Source of the DNA: an uncultured Chitinophagales bacterium
Lineage (GTDB): Bacteria > Bacteroidota > Bacteroidia > Chitinophagales > Chitinophagaceae
NCBI GenBank assembly: GCA_946886475.1
Contig: CAMPIQ010000037.1
Location: 1 to 26,134, forward strand
Direction of reading: 5' to 3'
Length of the DNA: 26,134 nt
The notes under the pieces are model-generated. The model had not been told where the DNA came from. It saw nothing but the letters and a program-made list of their open reading frames with translations, and ran no database searches. The translations under genes were made by a program, and so were the position numbers. Every line of letters starts with the position of its first letter. Within the stretch, counting starts at the first letter, position 1. Positions 6,358-13,980 of the stretch are shown one piece after another.

Positions 6358-7456
6358 TAATACGTTCGAGAACTCTATTAAACCACTTCACCAGCCTGTC
6401 TGTGGGTTTTGCACCCGGGTCACCAATCAAGAAGCCATATGCATTCCACTGAGGAACATAATCAAAAATGATTTTGGCTATACTCAGCATGGGAATGAAT
6501 AAGATCATACCGGCAATACCCCAGATAAATCCACCACAGATAATGGCAAGAAAAGTAGAAAGTGCACTGAGACTCACTTCCCCGCCCAGAAAATAGGGAG
6601 TGAGAAAATAATTATCAAGCGCCTGGATCGCAAAAAAACTTAAGAGCAGCCACATGGCGGGTTGCCAGTGGTTTTCTGTAACAATGGCTACTGCAAATGG
6701 AACCACTGCCGCCAGTACAGGCCCGATGTATGGAAGTATGTTCACCAGTGCCGCTACAGATGCCAGCAACAAGGCTCCCTTTATGCCTAAGGTCCAGAGT
6801 GAAATAAGATACAGCACAAACATGATCATTATTGAAATGGCCCTTCCTTTTAAATACTGCTGCGCCACAAGAGAAATGCTGTTCAGAACTAATTCTTTTT
6901 GTTCCATGTTGCTGCCTGCACTGAACTTGAGGAAGAATGTATAATACTTTTCTTTATGGAATAACATAAGAAAAGTAAAAACCAGGATAATGATAAGATT
7001 GACGATCAATTGAAATGAACTTCGCAGTACACTTGTAAAATACTTTCCTATGGACTGGCTGATATTCCTTGTTTCTGATCTGATCATTTCGGTCTGTTTT
7101 GCAACCGGTATATCAAATTGCCTTTCTATGAACTGTTGAATGGAGATGAGCATCTCATTGGTCTTTTGTTCAAATAAGGGCAGGTCCTGTATAAAACCTG
7201 AAAGTTGCGCCATCAGAATGGCAATCATTCCAAGAAACACCATCAAAAGAATAAGGATACAAATGATGCAGGAAACCACCCGTGACATTCCTTTCGCATC
7301 AAGCCACCGGCACAATGGCGCCATCAGCATAGACAGCATTATAGCAAAGACCAGGGGAACCAGAATGGGCCGGCCATAATACAGGATCACCGTGATTAAT
7401 ACCAGAAACAAAAGATTCTGGTTGATCTTTAACAGGGGAGATTTTGAAAATGGCAT
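6350..7456 (-). CDS. AI-2E/PerM-family membrane transporter
   Basis: A 368-residue polytopic inner-membrane protein of the AI-2E family transporter group (formerly UPF0118, PerM). Members have been linked to export of small molecules, autoinducer-2 in one case and Na+/H+ exchange in others, so the substrate cannot be told from sequence. It shows the family layout: N-terminal hydrophobic helices with PLVFAIMLSMLMAPLCRWL, a long soluble segment (about residues 85-150, FEQKTNEMLISIQQFIERQF), then membrane helices with the conserved LVNILPYIGPVLAAVVPF motif near residue 240 and further helices to the C-terminus, which ends in a basic tail. A perfect -7 box lies immediately upstream, giving an mRNA with almost no leader. 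Confidence 0.93.
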   Translation of the reverse strand: MPFSKSPLLKINQNLLFLVLITVILYYGRPILVPLVFAIMLSMLMAPLCRWLDAKGMSRVVSCIICILILLMVFLGMIAILMAQLSGFIQDLPLFEQKTNEMLISIQQFIERQFDIPVAKQTEMIRSETRNISQSIGKYFTSVLRSSFQLIVNLIIILVFTFLMLFHKEKYYTFFLKFSAGSNMEQKELVLNSISLVAQQYLKGRAISIMIMFVLYLISLWTLGIKGALLLASVAALVNILPYIGPVLAAVVPFAVAIVTENHWQPAMWLLLSFFAIQALDNYFLTPYFLGGEVSLSALSTFLAIICGGFIWGIAGMILFIPMLSIAKIIFDYVPQWNAYGFLIGDPGAKPTDRLVKWFNRVLERIKK

Positions 7457-7463
7457 TTCAATG

Positions 7464-7471
7464 CAAAGTTA
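7464..7471 (-). promoter_or_regulatory. -7 promoter element TAACTTTG for the AI-2E family gene
   Basis: Perfect minus-strand TAnnTTTG. Only seven bases separate it from the ATG at 7456, so the mRNA would be leaderless or nearly so. Confidence 0.6.
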
Positions 7472-7519
7472 CCTTCGAAGTTATTGGAAAGTTTCACTAT
7501 TCATAAACTGGTAAAGCAA

Positions 7520-7553
7520 TAAAAAAAGGACCATGTTCATAATGATCCTTTTT
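7520..7553 (-). terminator. Intrinsic terminator after the Rnk/GreA-like gene
   Basis: A 12-bp stem (7523-7534 with 7542-7553) with a seven-base loop. As minus-strand RNA one pair is a G-U wobble and all others are Watson-Crick, so the hairpin is better in that direction. The U-rich side belongs to the stem itself. It lies 22 bases after the stop of the gene at 7576. Confidence 0.8.
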
Positions 7554-7575
7554 GAATGTAATCCCGGATAAGCCA

Positions 7576-7980
7576 TTACACCTGATTCCAAACCTCCATA
7601 ATCGTAAACGATTTATTTCCGGAAGGCATTTTCCAGTTTACTCTTTCACCCTTTCTTGATCCCAGCAAGGCAACACCTATGGGCGCAAGGATGGAAACTT
7701 TATTTTTAGAAATATCTGCCTTATCGGGAGTTACCAGTACCAGTTCTATTACTTTATTGCGGTCGTCATCCAGTATCTTAACTTTTGTATTGATACCTAT
7801 TGCGGTAGAAGGAAATTCTTCACTTCCCACCACCCTGGCCTTACTGAGTTCGATTTCCATAGCCTCAGCATTCTGGCGGTCAAAAAGTGTTTTTCCGAAC
7901 TTTCCTTTGAGGTAGGCCATTACCAGTTCATAATCCTCCTTCCTCAATACCAATGTATCATTAACAGTCTGCATGTTCAT
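7576..7980 (-). CDS. Rnk/GreA-family RNA polymerase-binding factor
   Basis: A 134-residue cytoplasmic protein with the FKBP-like C-terminal domain of the GreA/GreB/Rnk family, which binds the RNA polymerase secondary channel. The C-terminal half shows the family pattern: VKILDDDRNKVIELVLVTPD, then VSILAPIGVALLGSRKGERV. The N-terminal part is short (about 50 residues), close to Rnk (136 residues) and shorter than GreA (about 158). A long GreA-type coiled coil with two acidic tip residues is therefore unlikely, and transcript-cleavage activity cannot be assumed. It is the last gene of a likely three-gene operon, 35 bases after the 171-residue membrane protein, with a strong terminator behind it. 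No promoter box is seen in the 35-base gap. Confidence 0.88.
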   Translation of the reverse strand: MNMQTVNDTLVLRKEDYELVMAYLKGKFGKTLFDRQNAEAMEIELSKARVVGSEEFPSTAIGINTKVKILDDDRNKVIELVLVTPDKADISKNKVSILAPIGVALLGSRKGERVNWKMPSGNKSFTIMEVWNQV

Positions 7981-8015
7981 TGATTTAAATTTTAAAAAAA
8001 ATAATACCTCTATTA

Positions 8016-8531
8016 TTAAGCCCTTACTTTATGTGGACGCAGTTTATTTAACATGGATTCCCAGTCCCGGGCCCTGGATTCGCAGGTCTGCAGTTCAGCC
8101 GGGTTGTTCTTTTTCATTTCATAAAATGGAAGAATGACGTTATTACCTGAGGCCATTACCAGGTTAAGCGAAATGGATTTCAGGTATTTAACAAGATCCC
8201 TTTTTCTAAGACCACCGGCCTCTATATTTTCATATTCTTTGTGAACCATGCATTCTTTAACCAGATTAAGGTCTATGGTTTTGCAATCAGCATTTCCATT
8301 GATCTCCTTAATGATCATGAGTTTCCGGTTTACTCCATCCACCCCCAACACCATATCATGTAAAACCACCTGGCTTGAAAATGAAAGATTGAACCTGGTT
8401 GCTATCTCACTGGACTGATATAAAATGCCGCTTAATCTTTTATTAAAAAACCGGTCTTTCATTTTATTAATGATTAAAATAACGGGAATGGTTAAGACCA
8501 ATGTGGCAATTACTATCATTTCTAAAATCAT
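8016..8531 (-). CDS. Membrane-anchored protein of unknown function
   Basis: A 171-residue protein with one N-terminal membrane helix (about residues 3-21, MIVIATLVLTIPVILIINK). A charged segment follows, and then a soluble domain with regular beta-strand patterns (FSSQVVLHDMVLGVDGVNRK, then LMIIKEINGN and NNVILPFYEM) and a final helix (ESRARDWESMLNKL). The soluble part looks like a small beta-rich PH-like domain, which is an impression only. I do not recognise the family with certainty, though the motif set VLGVDG...LPFYE seems familiar from Bacteroidota hypotheticals. It sits between the 63-residue membrane protein (15 bases upstream) and the Rnk/GreA-like factor. Confidence 0.78.
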   Translation of the reverse strand: MILEMIVIATLVLTIPVILIINKMKDRFFNKRLSGILYQSSEIATRFNLSFSSQVVLHDMVLGVDGVNRKLMIIKEINGNADCKTIDLNLVKECMVHKEYENIEAGGLRKRDLVKYLKSISLNLVMASGNNVILPFYEMKKNNPAELQTCESRARDWESMLNKLRPHKVRA

Positions 8532-8546
8532 AATCAGCAGATTTAG

Positions 8547-8738
8547 TTATTGACCATGCTCATTATCATTAACATGTTTATCATACAATGCCACAAACAG
8601 AACCGGAATGGAAAAACACAAACCCCAGTACCACTCCTTATGTATTACAAGGCCATTGCGCAGTACAATTGCATTAATAATAACTGCAAGAAAAACGATC
8701 GCACCGGTGATGCTGACCTTGCGGTAATGGAAAGACAT
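8547..8738 (-). CDS. Small two-helix membrane protein of unknown function
   Basis: A 63-residue protein with two clear hydrophobic helices, residues 10-27 (ITGAIVFLAVIINAIVLR) and 34-52 (KEWYWGLCFSIPVLFVALYD), joined by a short polar turn, with a charged C-terminal tail (KHVNDNEHGQ). The pattern is what a real small inner-membrane protein looks like. The overlapping plus-strand ORF (8550-8819) has odd composition and is taken as its shadow. It lies 15 bases before the 171-residue membrane protein and is probably the first gene of the operon. No known family is recognised. Confidence 0.72.
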   Translation of the reverse strand: MSFHYRKVSITGAIVFLAVIINAIVLRNGLVIHKEWYWGLCFSIPVLFVALYDKHVNDNEHGQ

Positions 8739-8796
8739 GAAAATTCTGTTGAATTAAGTAAAAATTACACTAGCATGAACCCCCCGTGCCGCGCTA

Positions 8797-8961
8797 TCAG
8801 GCCGGGGAAAGCGTATTGAAGTCCTTAAAATTTGAAACGTAATAAAGTTCAGGACAAAATGGGAAAAACTCAGTAAAGGAACAGGTATAACAATCTCGGG
8901 TATCCCGGATCACAAACCGGGCATGGGCACCTAAATTGTCATTATGAATAAAACCTGTCAT
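8797..8961 (-). CDS. Candidate 54-residue leaderless small protein
   Basis: An ORF of 54 codons, starting MTGFIHNDNLGAHARFVIRD and ending FKDFNTLSPA. It is rich in Phe and Tyr and has three cysteines spaced C-x2-C-x8-C (residues 24, 27 and 36). There is no signal peptide or membrane helix. A perfect -7 box TAGATTTG (8967-8974) ends six bases before the ATG, the same geometry as at the gene starting at 1569, which predicts a leaderless mRNA. The ORF lies between the thioesterase-like gene and the three-gene operon, on the same strand as both. I do not recognise a family. A chance ORF inside a structured RNA is the main alternative. Confidence 0.42.
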   Translation of the reverse strand: MTGFIHNDNLGAHARFVIRDTRDCYTCSFTEFFPFCPELYYVSNFKDFNTLSPA

Positions 8962-8966
8962 ATCTA

Positions 8967-8974
8967 CAAATCTA
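8967..8974 (-). promoter_or_regulatory. -7 promoter element TAGATTTG for the small ORF
   Basis: Perfect minus-strand TAnnTTTG with five bases between it and the ATG at 8961. Transcripts from here could also run on into the three-gene operon at 8738, since I see no T-tailed terminator between them. Confidence 0.5.
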
Positions 8975-9029
8975 AATAAAATAAGGGTCTGAAAAAAGTT
9001 AATAAACAGTTCAGGAAATTACAGCTTTT

Positions 9030-9554
9030 TTATCGGTCATCTGTCCTGCCCTGTTGCAGAAGATGCATCTCAAACTGCTCGATCACAGCTGTGTTACCAA
9101 CGGTCCATTCAGGATTACCCAGCTGTTTTAACACCTCATGTATATTGACTCTTTCCCTTTGTTTTTTGATGGTTGATTTTACTATACAGGTAGCAATGTC
9201 CCTTCCCTGCCTGGAAACATGCTGCCTGAGGTAAATCCATTCATCACTAACATGCAATACTCCGGTATTCACCCTTGCTTTCTGAAACAGCTTCAGCGGA
9301 CGAATGAACTGCACTGAAATAGCTGCTGATGGAACATACCATTTATTCTTCCTGGCAAGCCTGAAAAATCCTGAGCGGACCATAAAGTCAATCCTGCCTG
9401 CTTCCATTACCGTCATTAAAGCCGCATGATTCATGACAGAGGCATCTACATCCGTAATCCATACGGTGAAATCTGATTCGGAGAAGCCATTTACATCCAG
9501 TGAAGGCCGGAACCTGGCCCTGATCAATGCAATTAACAAACGCAACCAACGCAT
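9030..9554 (-). CDS. Thioesterase-like hotdog-fold protein
   Basis: A 174-residue protein of the 4-hydroxybenzoyl-CoA thioesterase (hotdog) superfamily, closest in look to the THEM6-like group. The conserved stretch is WITDVDASVMNHAALMTVMEAGRIDFMVRSG at about residues 32-62: the D-x-N-H pattern and the long central helix of a hotdog fold. The strands SAAISVQFIRPLKLFQKARV follow. Members of the fold hydrolyse acyl-CoA or acyl-carrier thioesters, but the substrate and even activity of this group are poorly known. The N-terminus (MRWLRLLIALIRARFRP) is hydrophobic and basic and may associate with the membrane. It is divergent from the fatty-acid hydroxylase-like gene at 9767, which suggests a shared lipid theme. 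Confidence 0.82.
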   Translation of the reverse strand: MRWLRLLIALIRARFRPSLDVNGFSESDFTVWITDVDASVMNHAALMTVMEAGRIDFMVRSGFFRLARKNKWYVPSAAISVQFIRPLKLFQKARVNTGVLHVSDEWIYLRQHVSRQGRDIATCIVKSTIKKQRERVNIHEVLKQLGNPEWTVGNTAVIEQFEMHLLQQGRTDDR

Positions 9555-9766
9555 GATTCATTTTTAATATGCCGGTAAAAAATTATTACAACTGTGTGTG
9601 ACATCCGACAACTACCTAAATTTATGCATGAATATTGATCTTACATACAGGTAAAATCTAATTGAATTTTAATTTTTTATAAGGCCAGAAAGTTTATTTT
9701 GCCAGGAAATTTTAATTTACCTGGTAATTATTAATGTTGCAGTGAACAAGATCACTTTAAGGAAAC

Positions 9767-10678
9767 ATGGGAATGGATTTATTTGGAGCCGATAAGATAC
9801 CCTATAACAGGATCATTGACATTGAAAGAGATTCAGCGGACCTTATTATTTATGCCATACCGGCTATGGCCTTCTTTACCTTCCTTGAAGTGTGGTATAC
9901 ATGGAAAACTGAAAAGAAGTCCTACCACACCAAAGAAGCCTTTGGATCTCTGTTTGTGGGCCTAGGCAATGTGGCCATCAACCTGGCTTTTAAAGTAGGG
10001 CTGATCTACGGAACAGTATTCATTTACAATCTGGTTCCCTGGAGAATGTCCATGAACTGGTGGACCATCATACCCTGCATCTTACTCTATGATTTCTGTA
10101 GCTACTGGGCCCACAGGGTTTCTCATTTCAACCGATTTTTCTGGGCAACACATGTAGTTCATCATACGGCAGAACACTACAACCTTACTGTTTCATTCAG
10201 ATTAAGCTGGATGCAACATTTTAAATTGCTGTTCTTTCTTCCGCTTGCCATAGCCGGTTTTCATCCTGTAATATTTTTCATAGTTCACCAGATCGGCGTG
10301 TTATTTCAGTTCTGGCAACACACTGAGGTAATCAGGAAACTACCCCGTTTTGTAGAATGGCTGATAGTTACGCCTTCCAACCACAGGGTGCACCATGGTT
10401 CGGATGAGAAATACCTCGATAAAAATTTTGGGGTGATCTTTATATTCTGGGACAGGTTACTGGGCACCTACCAGAAAGAAGAAGAAAGACCCACCTATGG
10501 CATTACAAATAAAATAGAACCACGCCTTGATCCAATTTATCTTAATTTTCATGAGTATAAGGATATGATAGACGATGTAAAGAAGGCCGGGTCGCTGAGA
10601 AAAAAATTATTTTATGTTTTCGGACGGCCTTCTGAAATTGCGGTAGATAAGAAAAACAGATCCCTTCATGGAAAATGA
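9767..10678 (+). CDS. Fatty acid hydroxylase / sterol desaturase family protein
   Basis: An integral-membrane di-iron oxygenase of the fatty acid hydroxylase superfamily (sterol desaturase, alkylglycerol monooxygenase-like). The His clusters that bind the two irons are visible: HRVSH at 116-120, HVVHH at 129-133, HRVHH at 206-210, plus H174 and H185. At 303 residues it is of normal family size. Hydrophobic helices lie near residues 25-45, 60-90, 100-115 and 155-180. Such enzymes use O2 to hydroxylate or desaturate lipid chains or cleave ether lipids; the substrate cannot be read from sequence. It overlaps the following HAD gene by 11 bases, so the two are co-translated or at least co-transcribed. 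Confidence 0.92.
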   Translation: MGMDLFGADKIPYNRIIDIERDSADLIIYAIPAMAFFTFLEVWYTWKTEKKSYHTKEAFGSLFVGLGNVAINLAFKVGLIYGTVFIYNLVPWRMSMNWWTIIPCILLYDFCSYWAHRVSHFNRFFWATHVVHHTAEHYNLTVSFRLSWMQHFKLLFFLPLAIAGFHPVIFFIVHQIGVLFQFWQHTEVIRKLPRFVEWLIVTPSNHRVHHGSDEKYLDKNFGVIFIFWDRLLGTYQKEEERPTYGITNKIEPRLDPIYLNFHEYKDMIDDVKKAGSLRKKLFYVFGRPSEIAVDKKNRSLHGK

Positions 10679-11348
10679 TACTCCCGGAAATATAAGTCTG
10701 CTTTTATTTGATGTATATGGAACGTTACTCGACATGAGTGATGTAAAAAGAAAAGTAAATAAACTGCTTGAAAGTAAGAGAGGATATATTCTGTGGTCAG
10801 AAACTTTGATGCATTACTGCATGGTTGAAAATGCAACCGCCCGGAATAATTTTACAGATATTGCAAGGGCTGCCATGAAAATGACCTGCAAATCACTCGA
10901 GGTTGAATTTACCAATGATGGGTTCGAAGAAATATTTGAGTTATTCAAACACCTTCCTTTGCAGGAGGGTGCCAAGGAAGGCCTCTCCCAGTTGCAGGAT
11001 AAAAATTTCCGGTTTATAGCGCTTACCAATTTTCCCGCCTCTACTGTTATTGAACGAATGGAAAGAACCGGGTTGATCTCTTATTTTGAAAAGATTATTA
11101 CCGCTGAAGAAACCCGCAAGTATAAACCTGATGCTGAAGCATACAATTTTGCAACTAAATATGCAGGGATTGAAAACCACAGGTCAATTATGATTACTTC
11201 GCATGGCTGGGATATTTGCGGAGCCATGTTTGCCGGTCTGCAATCGGCTTATATAGAAAAAGGCGGTGAAATTTTATATCCACTGTCGCCAAAAGCCCAG
11301 TACTCGGCTAAAGACCTATCTGTACTTGCCCGGCAGTTAACAAAATAA
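10668..11348 (+). CDS. HAD hydrolase, haloacid dehalogenase-like (type II)
   Basis: A 226-residue cytoplasmic HAD-superfamily enzyme. The nucleophile is D15 in LLFDVYGTLLD. The position two residues later is Tyr (DVYGT) where HAD phosphatases carry a second Asp, and that is the signature of the 2-haloacid dehalogenase group. Other motifs fit too: LTNFP (motif II), KYKPDAEAY (motif III Lys) and TSHGWDICGAMFAG (motif IV, typical of dehalogenases). The helical cap is at about residues 20-90. The real substrate may not be a halogenated acid, as many genes of this group are of unknown role. It overlaps the fatty-acid hydroxylase-like gene by 11 bases. An in-frame shorter start is not favoured, since D15 needs the N-terminal strand. 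Confidence 0.9.
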   Translation: MENDTPGNISLLLFDVYGTLLDMSDVKRKVNKLLESKRGYILWSETLMHYCMVENATARNNFTDIARAAMKMTCKSLEVEFTNDGFEEIFELFKHLPLQEGAKEGLSQLQDKNFRFIALTNFPASTVIERMERTGLISYFEKIITAEETRKYKPDAEAYNFATKYAGIENHRSIMITSHGWDICGAMFAGLQSAYIEKGGEILYPLSPKAQYSAKDLSVLARQLTK

Positions 11349-11439
11349 ATTGGCCCGGTCATATTAAAATCAGCGGGCACGACAAACCACGCAGCTCAAC
11401 CTTTTATCATATTGAGCATCCCTCTTCCCGTTGAAGTTT

Positions 11440-11447
11440 TACATTTG
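11440..11447 (+). promoter_or_regulatory. -7 promoter element TACATTTG for the M1 peptidase
   Basis: Perfect TAnnTTTG, 18 bases before the ATG at 11465. TTG at 11412-11414 or TTGAAG at 11431 are possible upstream elements, but neither has ideal spacing. Confidence 0.6.
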
Positions 11448-11464
11448 CCCTACAAAATTTGAAT

Positions 11465-13936
11465 ATGAAACGATTTGTCTTGTCAGGATTTATTATTGCC
11501 ATGTCTTTTTTATTGAATGCTCAAAATCTTCCGCAGGAGGTTCAGCCTGTTGAATACAGGGCTACTGCTGAAAGGATCAATAACCTTGTACATACAAAAC
11601 TGGATGCCAGACTTGATTTTCCTCAATCGCAGCTCCAGGGCAAAGTGTGGATCACTTTGAAACCTCATTTTTATCCAACAGATTCTTTATTACTCGATGC
11701 AAAAGGAATGGACATCAAAGAAGTGGCGATTGTAAAAAATGGAAAAAACAAGCCATTAAAATACAGTTATGATAAGATGTTGCTGGATATAGACCTGGAT
11801 AAAACCTATAAAAACAATGAATCCTATACAGTCTATATTTCCTATACGGCCAAACCTAATGAATACACCGGCAGGGGCAGTGCAGCAATAACTGATGCGA
11901 AAGGACTTTATTTTATTGACCCCCTCGGTAAGGAGGACAACAAACCAACACAGGTGTGGACACAGGGGGAAACCGAAGCCACATCAGTATGGGTTCCCAC
12001 CATTGACAGGCCTAACCAAAAGACCACACAGGAGATCATGCTCACCGTACCTTCAAAATTTGTAAGCCTGAGCAATGGTAAATTGATAAGCCAGAAAAAA
12101 AATGCCGACGGTACCCGTACCGATCACTGGAAAATGGAACATCCTCACGCCCCTTACCTCTTTTTTATTGGTGCAGGGGATTTTGCAGTAGTGAAAGACC
12201 AGTATAAAGGAAAGGAAGTTAATTATTATGTTGACAGGGAGTATGGGCCTGTAGCCAGAAAGATATTTGGAATGACACCGGAAATGATGGGGTTCTTTTC
12301 ACGGATTACAGGTGTTGAATATCCATGGGTGAAATACAGTCAGATGACCGCGCATGACTACGTAAGTGGTGCTATGGAAAACACTACGGCCACCTTACAC
12401 AGCGATGTATCGCAACAGGATGCCCGGGAATTAACAGATAAAAACCGCTGGGAAGAAGTAATTGCACATGAATTGTTCCACCAATGGTTTGGTGATTATG
12501 TAACCACTGAAAGCTGGAGCAATCTTACACTTAATGAAAGCTTTGCAACACTTGGCTCACAATTGTGGAATGAATACAAATACGGGAAAGATGCCGCAGA
12601 TGAAGAAAGGTACAATTCCGTTAATGGTTATCTCAATAGCAGGAGTGAAAACAAACCACTTGTACGTTTTCATTACAGGGATAAGGAAGACATGTTTGAT
12701 GCAGTGAGCTATAATAAAGGTGGCGGCATTTTGCAGATGTTGAGAAATTTTATTGGAGAAGACGCATTCAATAAATCCATGAACCTGTTTCTTACTTCAA
12801 ATAAGTATAAGGCTGCAGAAGCACACCAGCTACGGCTGGCTTTTGAAGAAGTAACGGGGAAAGACCTGAACTGGTTTTTTAACCAATGGTATTTTGGTGC
12901 GGGACATCCGGATCTTAATATCAATTATCATTATGATGAGCAGGCAAAGCTGGTAAGCGTGATTGTTGAACAAAAGCAGGAAGGGAATATTTTTGAACTG
13001 CCCGTAAAAATTGATGTATGGCATGGCAATATGCCTATGCGGCACACGGTGTGGGTAGATAACAGGATAGATACCTTCACTTTTACTTCCATGTCAAAGC
13101 CGGACTTCATCAATTTTGATGCGGATAAAATACTGATCGCGAAAAAAACTGAAAACAAATCCCTTGATGAATACCTTGCACAGTATAAGAATGCCAGGAA
13201 TTATATTGACAGAAGGGAAGCTATAGATGCTGCGCTTGATAAACAGGAAGAAATAAAGGCAGTTGCCCTGCTTACTGCGGCCTTGAAGGATCCTTATGGT
13301 CCATTGCGTGAATATGTACTCTCCAACCTTGATATGAGTCTGGAACAGGTTAAAACTTCAATGCGCGGCCATTTGATTGAGTTGTCTCAAAAAGACAATT
13401 ACAGATTGGCTAAAGCCGCAGCCATTTCCAAGCTGGGTAATTACAGGGATGCTGCTTATGCATCCATTTTCCGGAAAGCCATTAATGATTCATCCTATAC
13501 GGTAGCCGGCAATGCATTGGAAGCTTTAAATAAAATAGATACAGCATCAGCCTACAGGGAGGCGGTCCGGTTGTCGGCCCTGACTGCTAAAGGAAAGCTC
13601 TCAACTGCTATTAAAACCATTTTGAGTTCCCGGGATGCCAGTGCCGGTGATCAACTTGTTCAGGACTTTATAGACCTTCCATTTGGCCAGGAAAAATTCC
13701 AGGCGCTGCAGGGTTTATTTGATTTTATGGCTTCAACCAATAATCTTCAGCAGTTTAAAAAATCTGTGGACGCCATTATTACTTTGCAGGGGCAGATCCC
13801 TGAGCAATTCCGCGAACAGATCAATCCGGCATTGAATGCAGCGCTGAGAGAAATACAAAAAGAAAAACTGGCAAATGGCCTGAATGAGCAGGCAGCATAT
13901 ATTGATTCAAAATTGCCGAAAGAAAAAGGATTTTAA
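11465..13936 (+). CDS. Secreted M1-family metallo-aminopeptidase
   Basis: A zinc aminopeptidase of family M1 that removes N-terminal residues from peptides, probably in the periplasm or on the cell surface. I set the start at the ATG 11465, because the longer reading from 11459 begins with TTG. The ATG gives a clean signal peptide (KRFVLSGFIIAMSFLLNAQ). Counting from it, the substrate-binding GAMEN motif is at about 302-306, the zinc and catalytic motif HELFH at 335-339, and the second zinc ligand is a Glu at about 358 in TLNESFAT. The C-terminal third (about 570-823) is helical and repeat-like, as expected for an ERAP/HEAT-like domain. At 823 residues it is a normal length. A strong hairpin follows the gene. 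Confidence 0.95.
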   Translation: MKRFVLSGFIIAMSFLLNAQNLPQEVQPVEYRATAERINNLVHTKLDARLDFPQSQLQGKVWITLKPHFYPTDSLLLDAKGMDIKEVAIVKNGKNKPLKYSYDKMLLDIDLDKTYKNNESYTVYISYTAKPNEYTGRGSAAITDAKGLYFIDPLGKEDNKPTQVWTQGETEATSVWVPTIDRPNQKTTQEIMLTVPSKFVSLSNGKLISQKKNADGTRTDHWKMEHPHAPYLFFIGAGDFAVVKDQYKGKEVNYYVDREYGPVARKIFGMTPEMMGFFSRITGVEYPWVKYSQMTAHDYVSGAMENTTATLHSDVSQQDARELTDKNRWEEVIAHELFHQWFGDYVTTESWSNLTLNESFATLGSQLWNEYKYGKDAADEERYNSVNGYLNSRSENKPLVRFHYRDKEDMFDAVSYNKGGGILQMLRNFIGEDAFNKSMNLFLTSNKYKAAEAHQLRLAFEEVTGKDLNWFFNQWYFGAGHPDLNINYHYDEQAKLVSVIVEQKQEGNIFELPVKIDVWHGNMPMRHTVWVDNRIDTFTFTSMSKPDFINFDADKILIAKKTENKSLDEYLAQYKNARNYIDRREAIDAALDKQEEIKAVALLTAALKDPYGPLREYVLSNLDMSLEQVKTSMRGHLIELSQKDNYRLAKAAAISKLGNYRDAAYASIFRKAINDSSYTVAGNALEALNKIDTASAYREAVRLSALTAKGKLSTAIKTILSSRDASAGDQLVQDFIDLPFGQEKFQALQGLFDFMASTNNLQQFKKSVDAIITLQGQIPEQFREQINPALNAALREIQKEKLANGLNEQAAYIDSKLPKEKGF

Positions 13937-13943
13937 TAAAGCA

Positions 13944-13975
13944 ACCCGCGGGGCAGGCATATCAGCCCCGCGGGT
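13944..13975. terminator. GC-rich hairpin between convergent genes
   Basis: Perfect 11-bp stem ACCCGCGGGGC/GCCCCGCGGGT (13944-13954 with 13965-13975) and a ten-base loop. It lies between the stop codons of the M1 peptidase (+) and the subtilisin-like protease (-). There is no good T run on either side, so this is a hairpin stop for both directions without a classic tail. Confidence 0.65.
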
Positions 13976-13980
13976 AATTC

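Larger units (their letters stand above)
8739..9029. other. Gap with candidate leaderless small ORF and GC hairpins
   Basis: This 291-base stretch has no large ORF. Its minus strand holds a 54-codon ORF (8797-8961) behind a perfect -7 box (8967-8974). It also holds a GC-rich hairpin at the end of that ORF (8782-8790 with 8800-8807, one bulge) and a smaller one inside it (CCCGG 8904-8908 with CCGGG 8917-8921). The hairpins leave open that the region is a structured RNA instead of, or as well as, a gene. Confidence 0.45.

Noticed and set aside
8550..8819. 89-residue plus-strand ORF opposite the 63-residue membrane protein
   Set aside because: It has an Asn/Lys/Ile-rich, irregular composition, while the opposite frame has two clean membrane helices.
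11459..11464. TTG start for the M1 aminopeptidase two codons upstream
   Set aside because: An ATG follows two codons later and begins a standard signal peptide.
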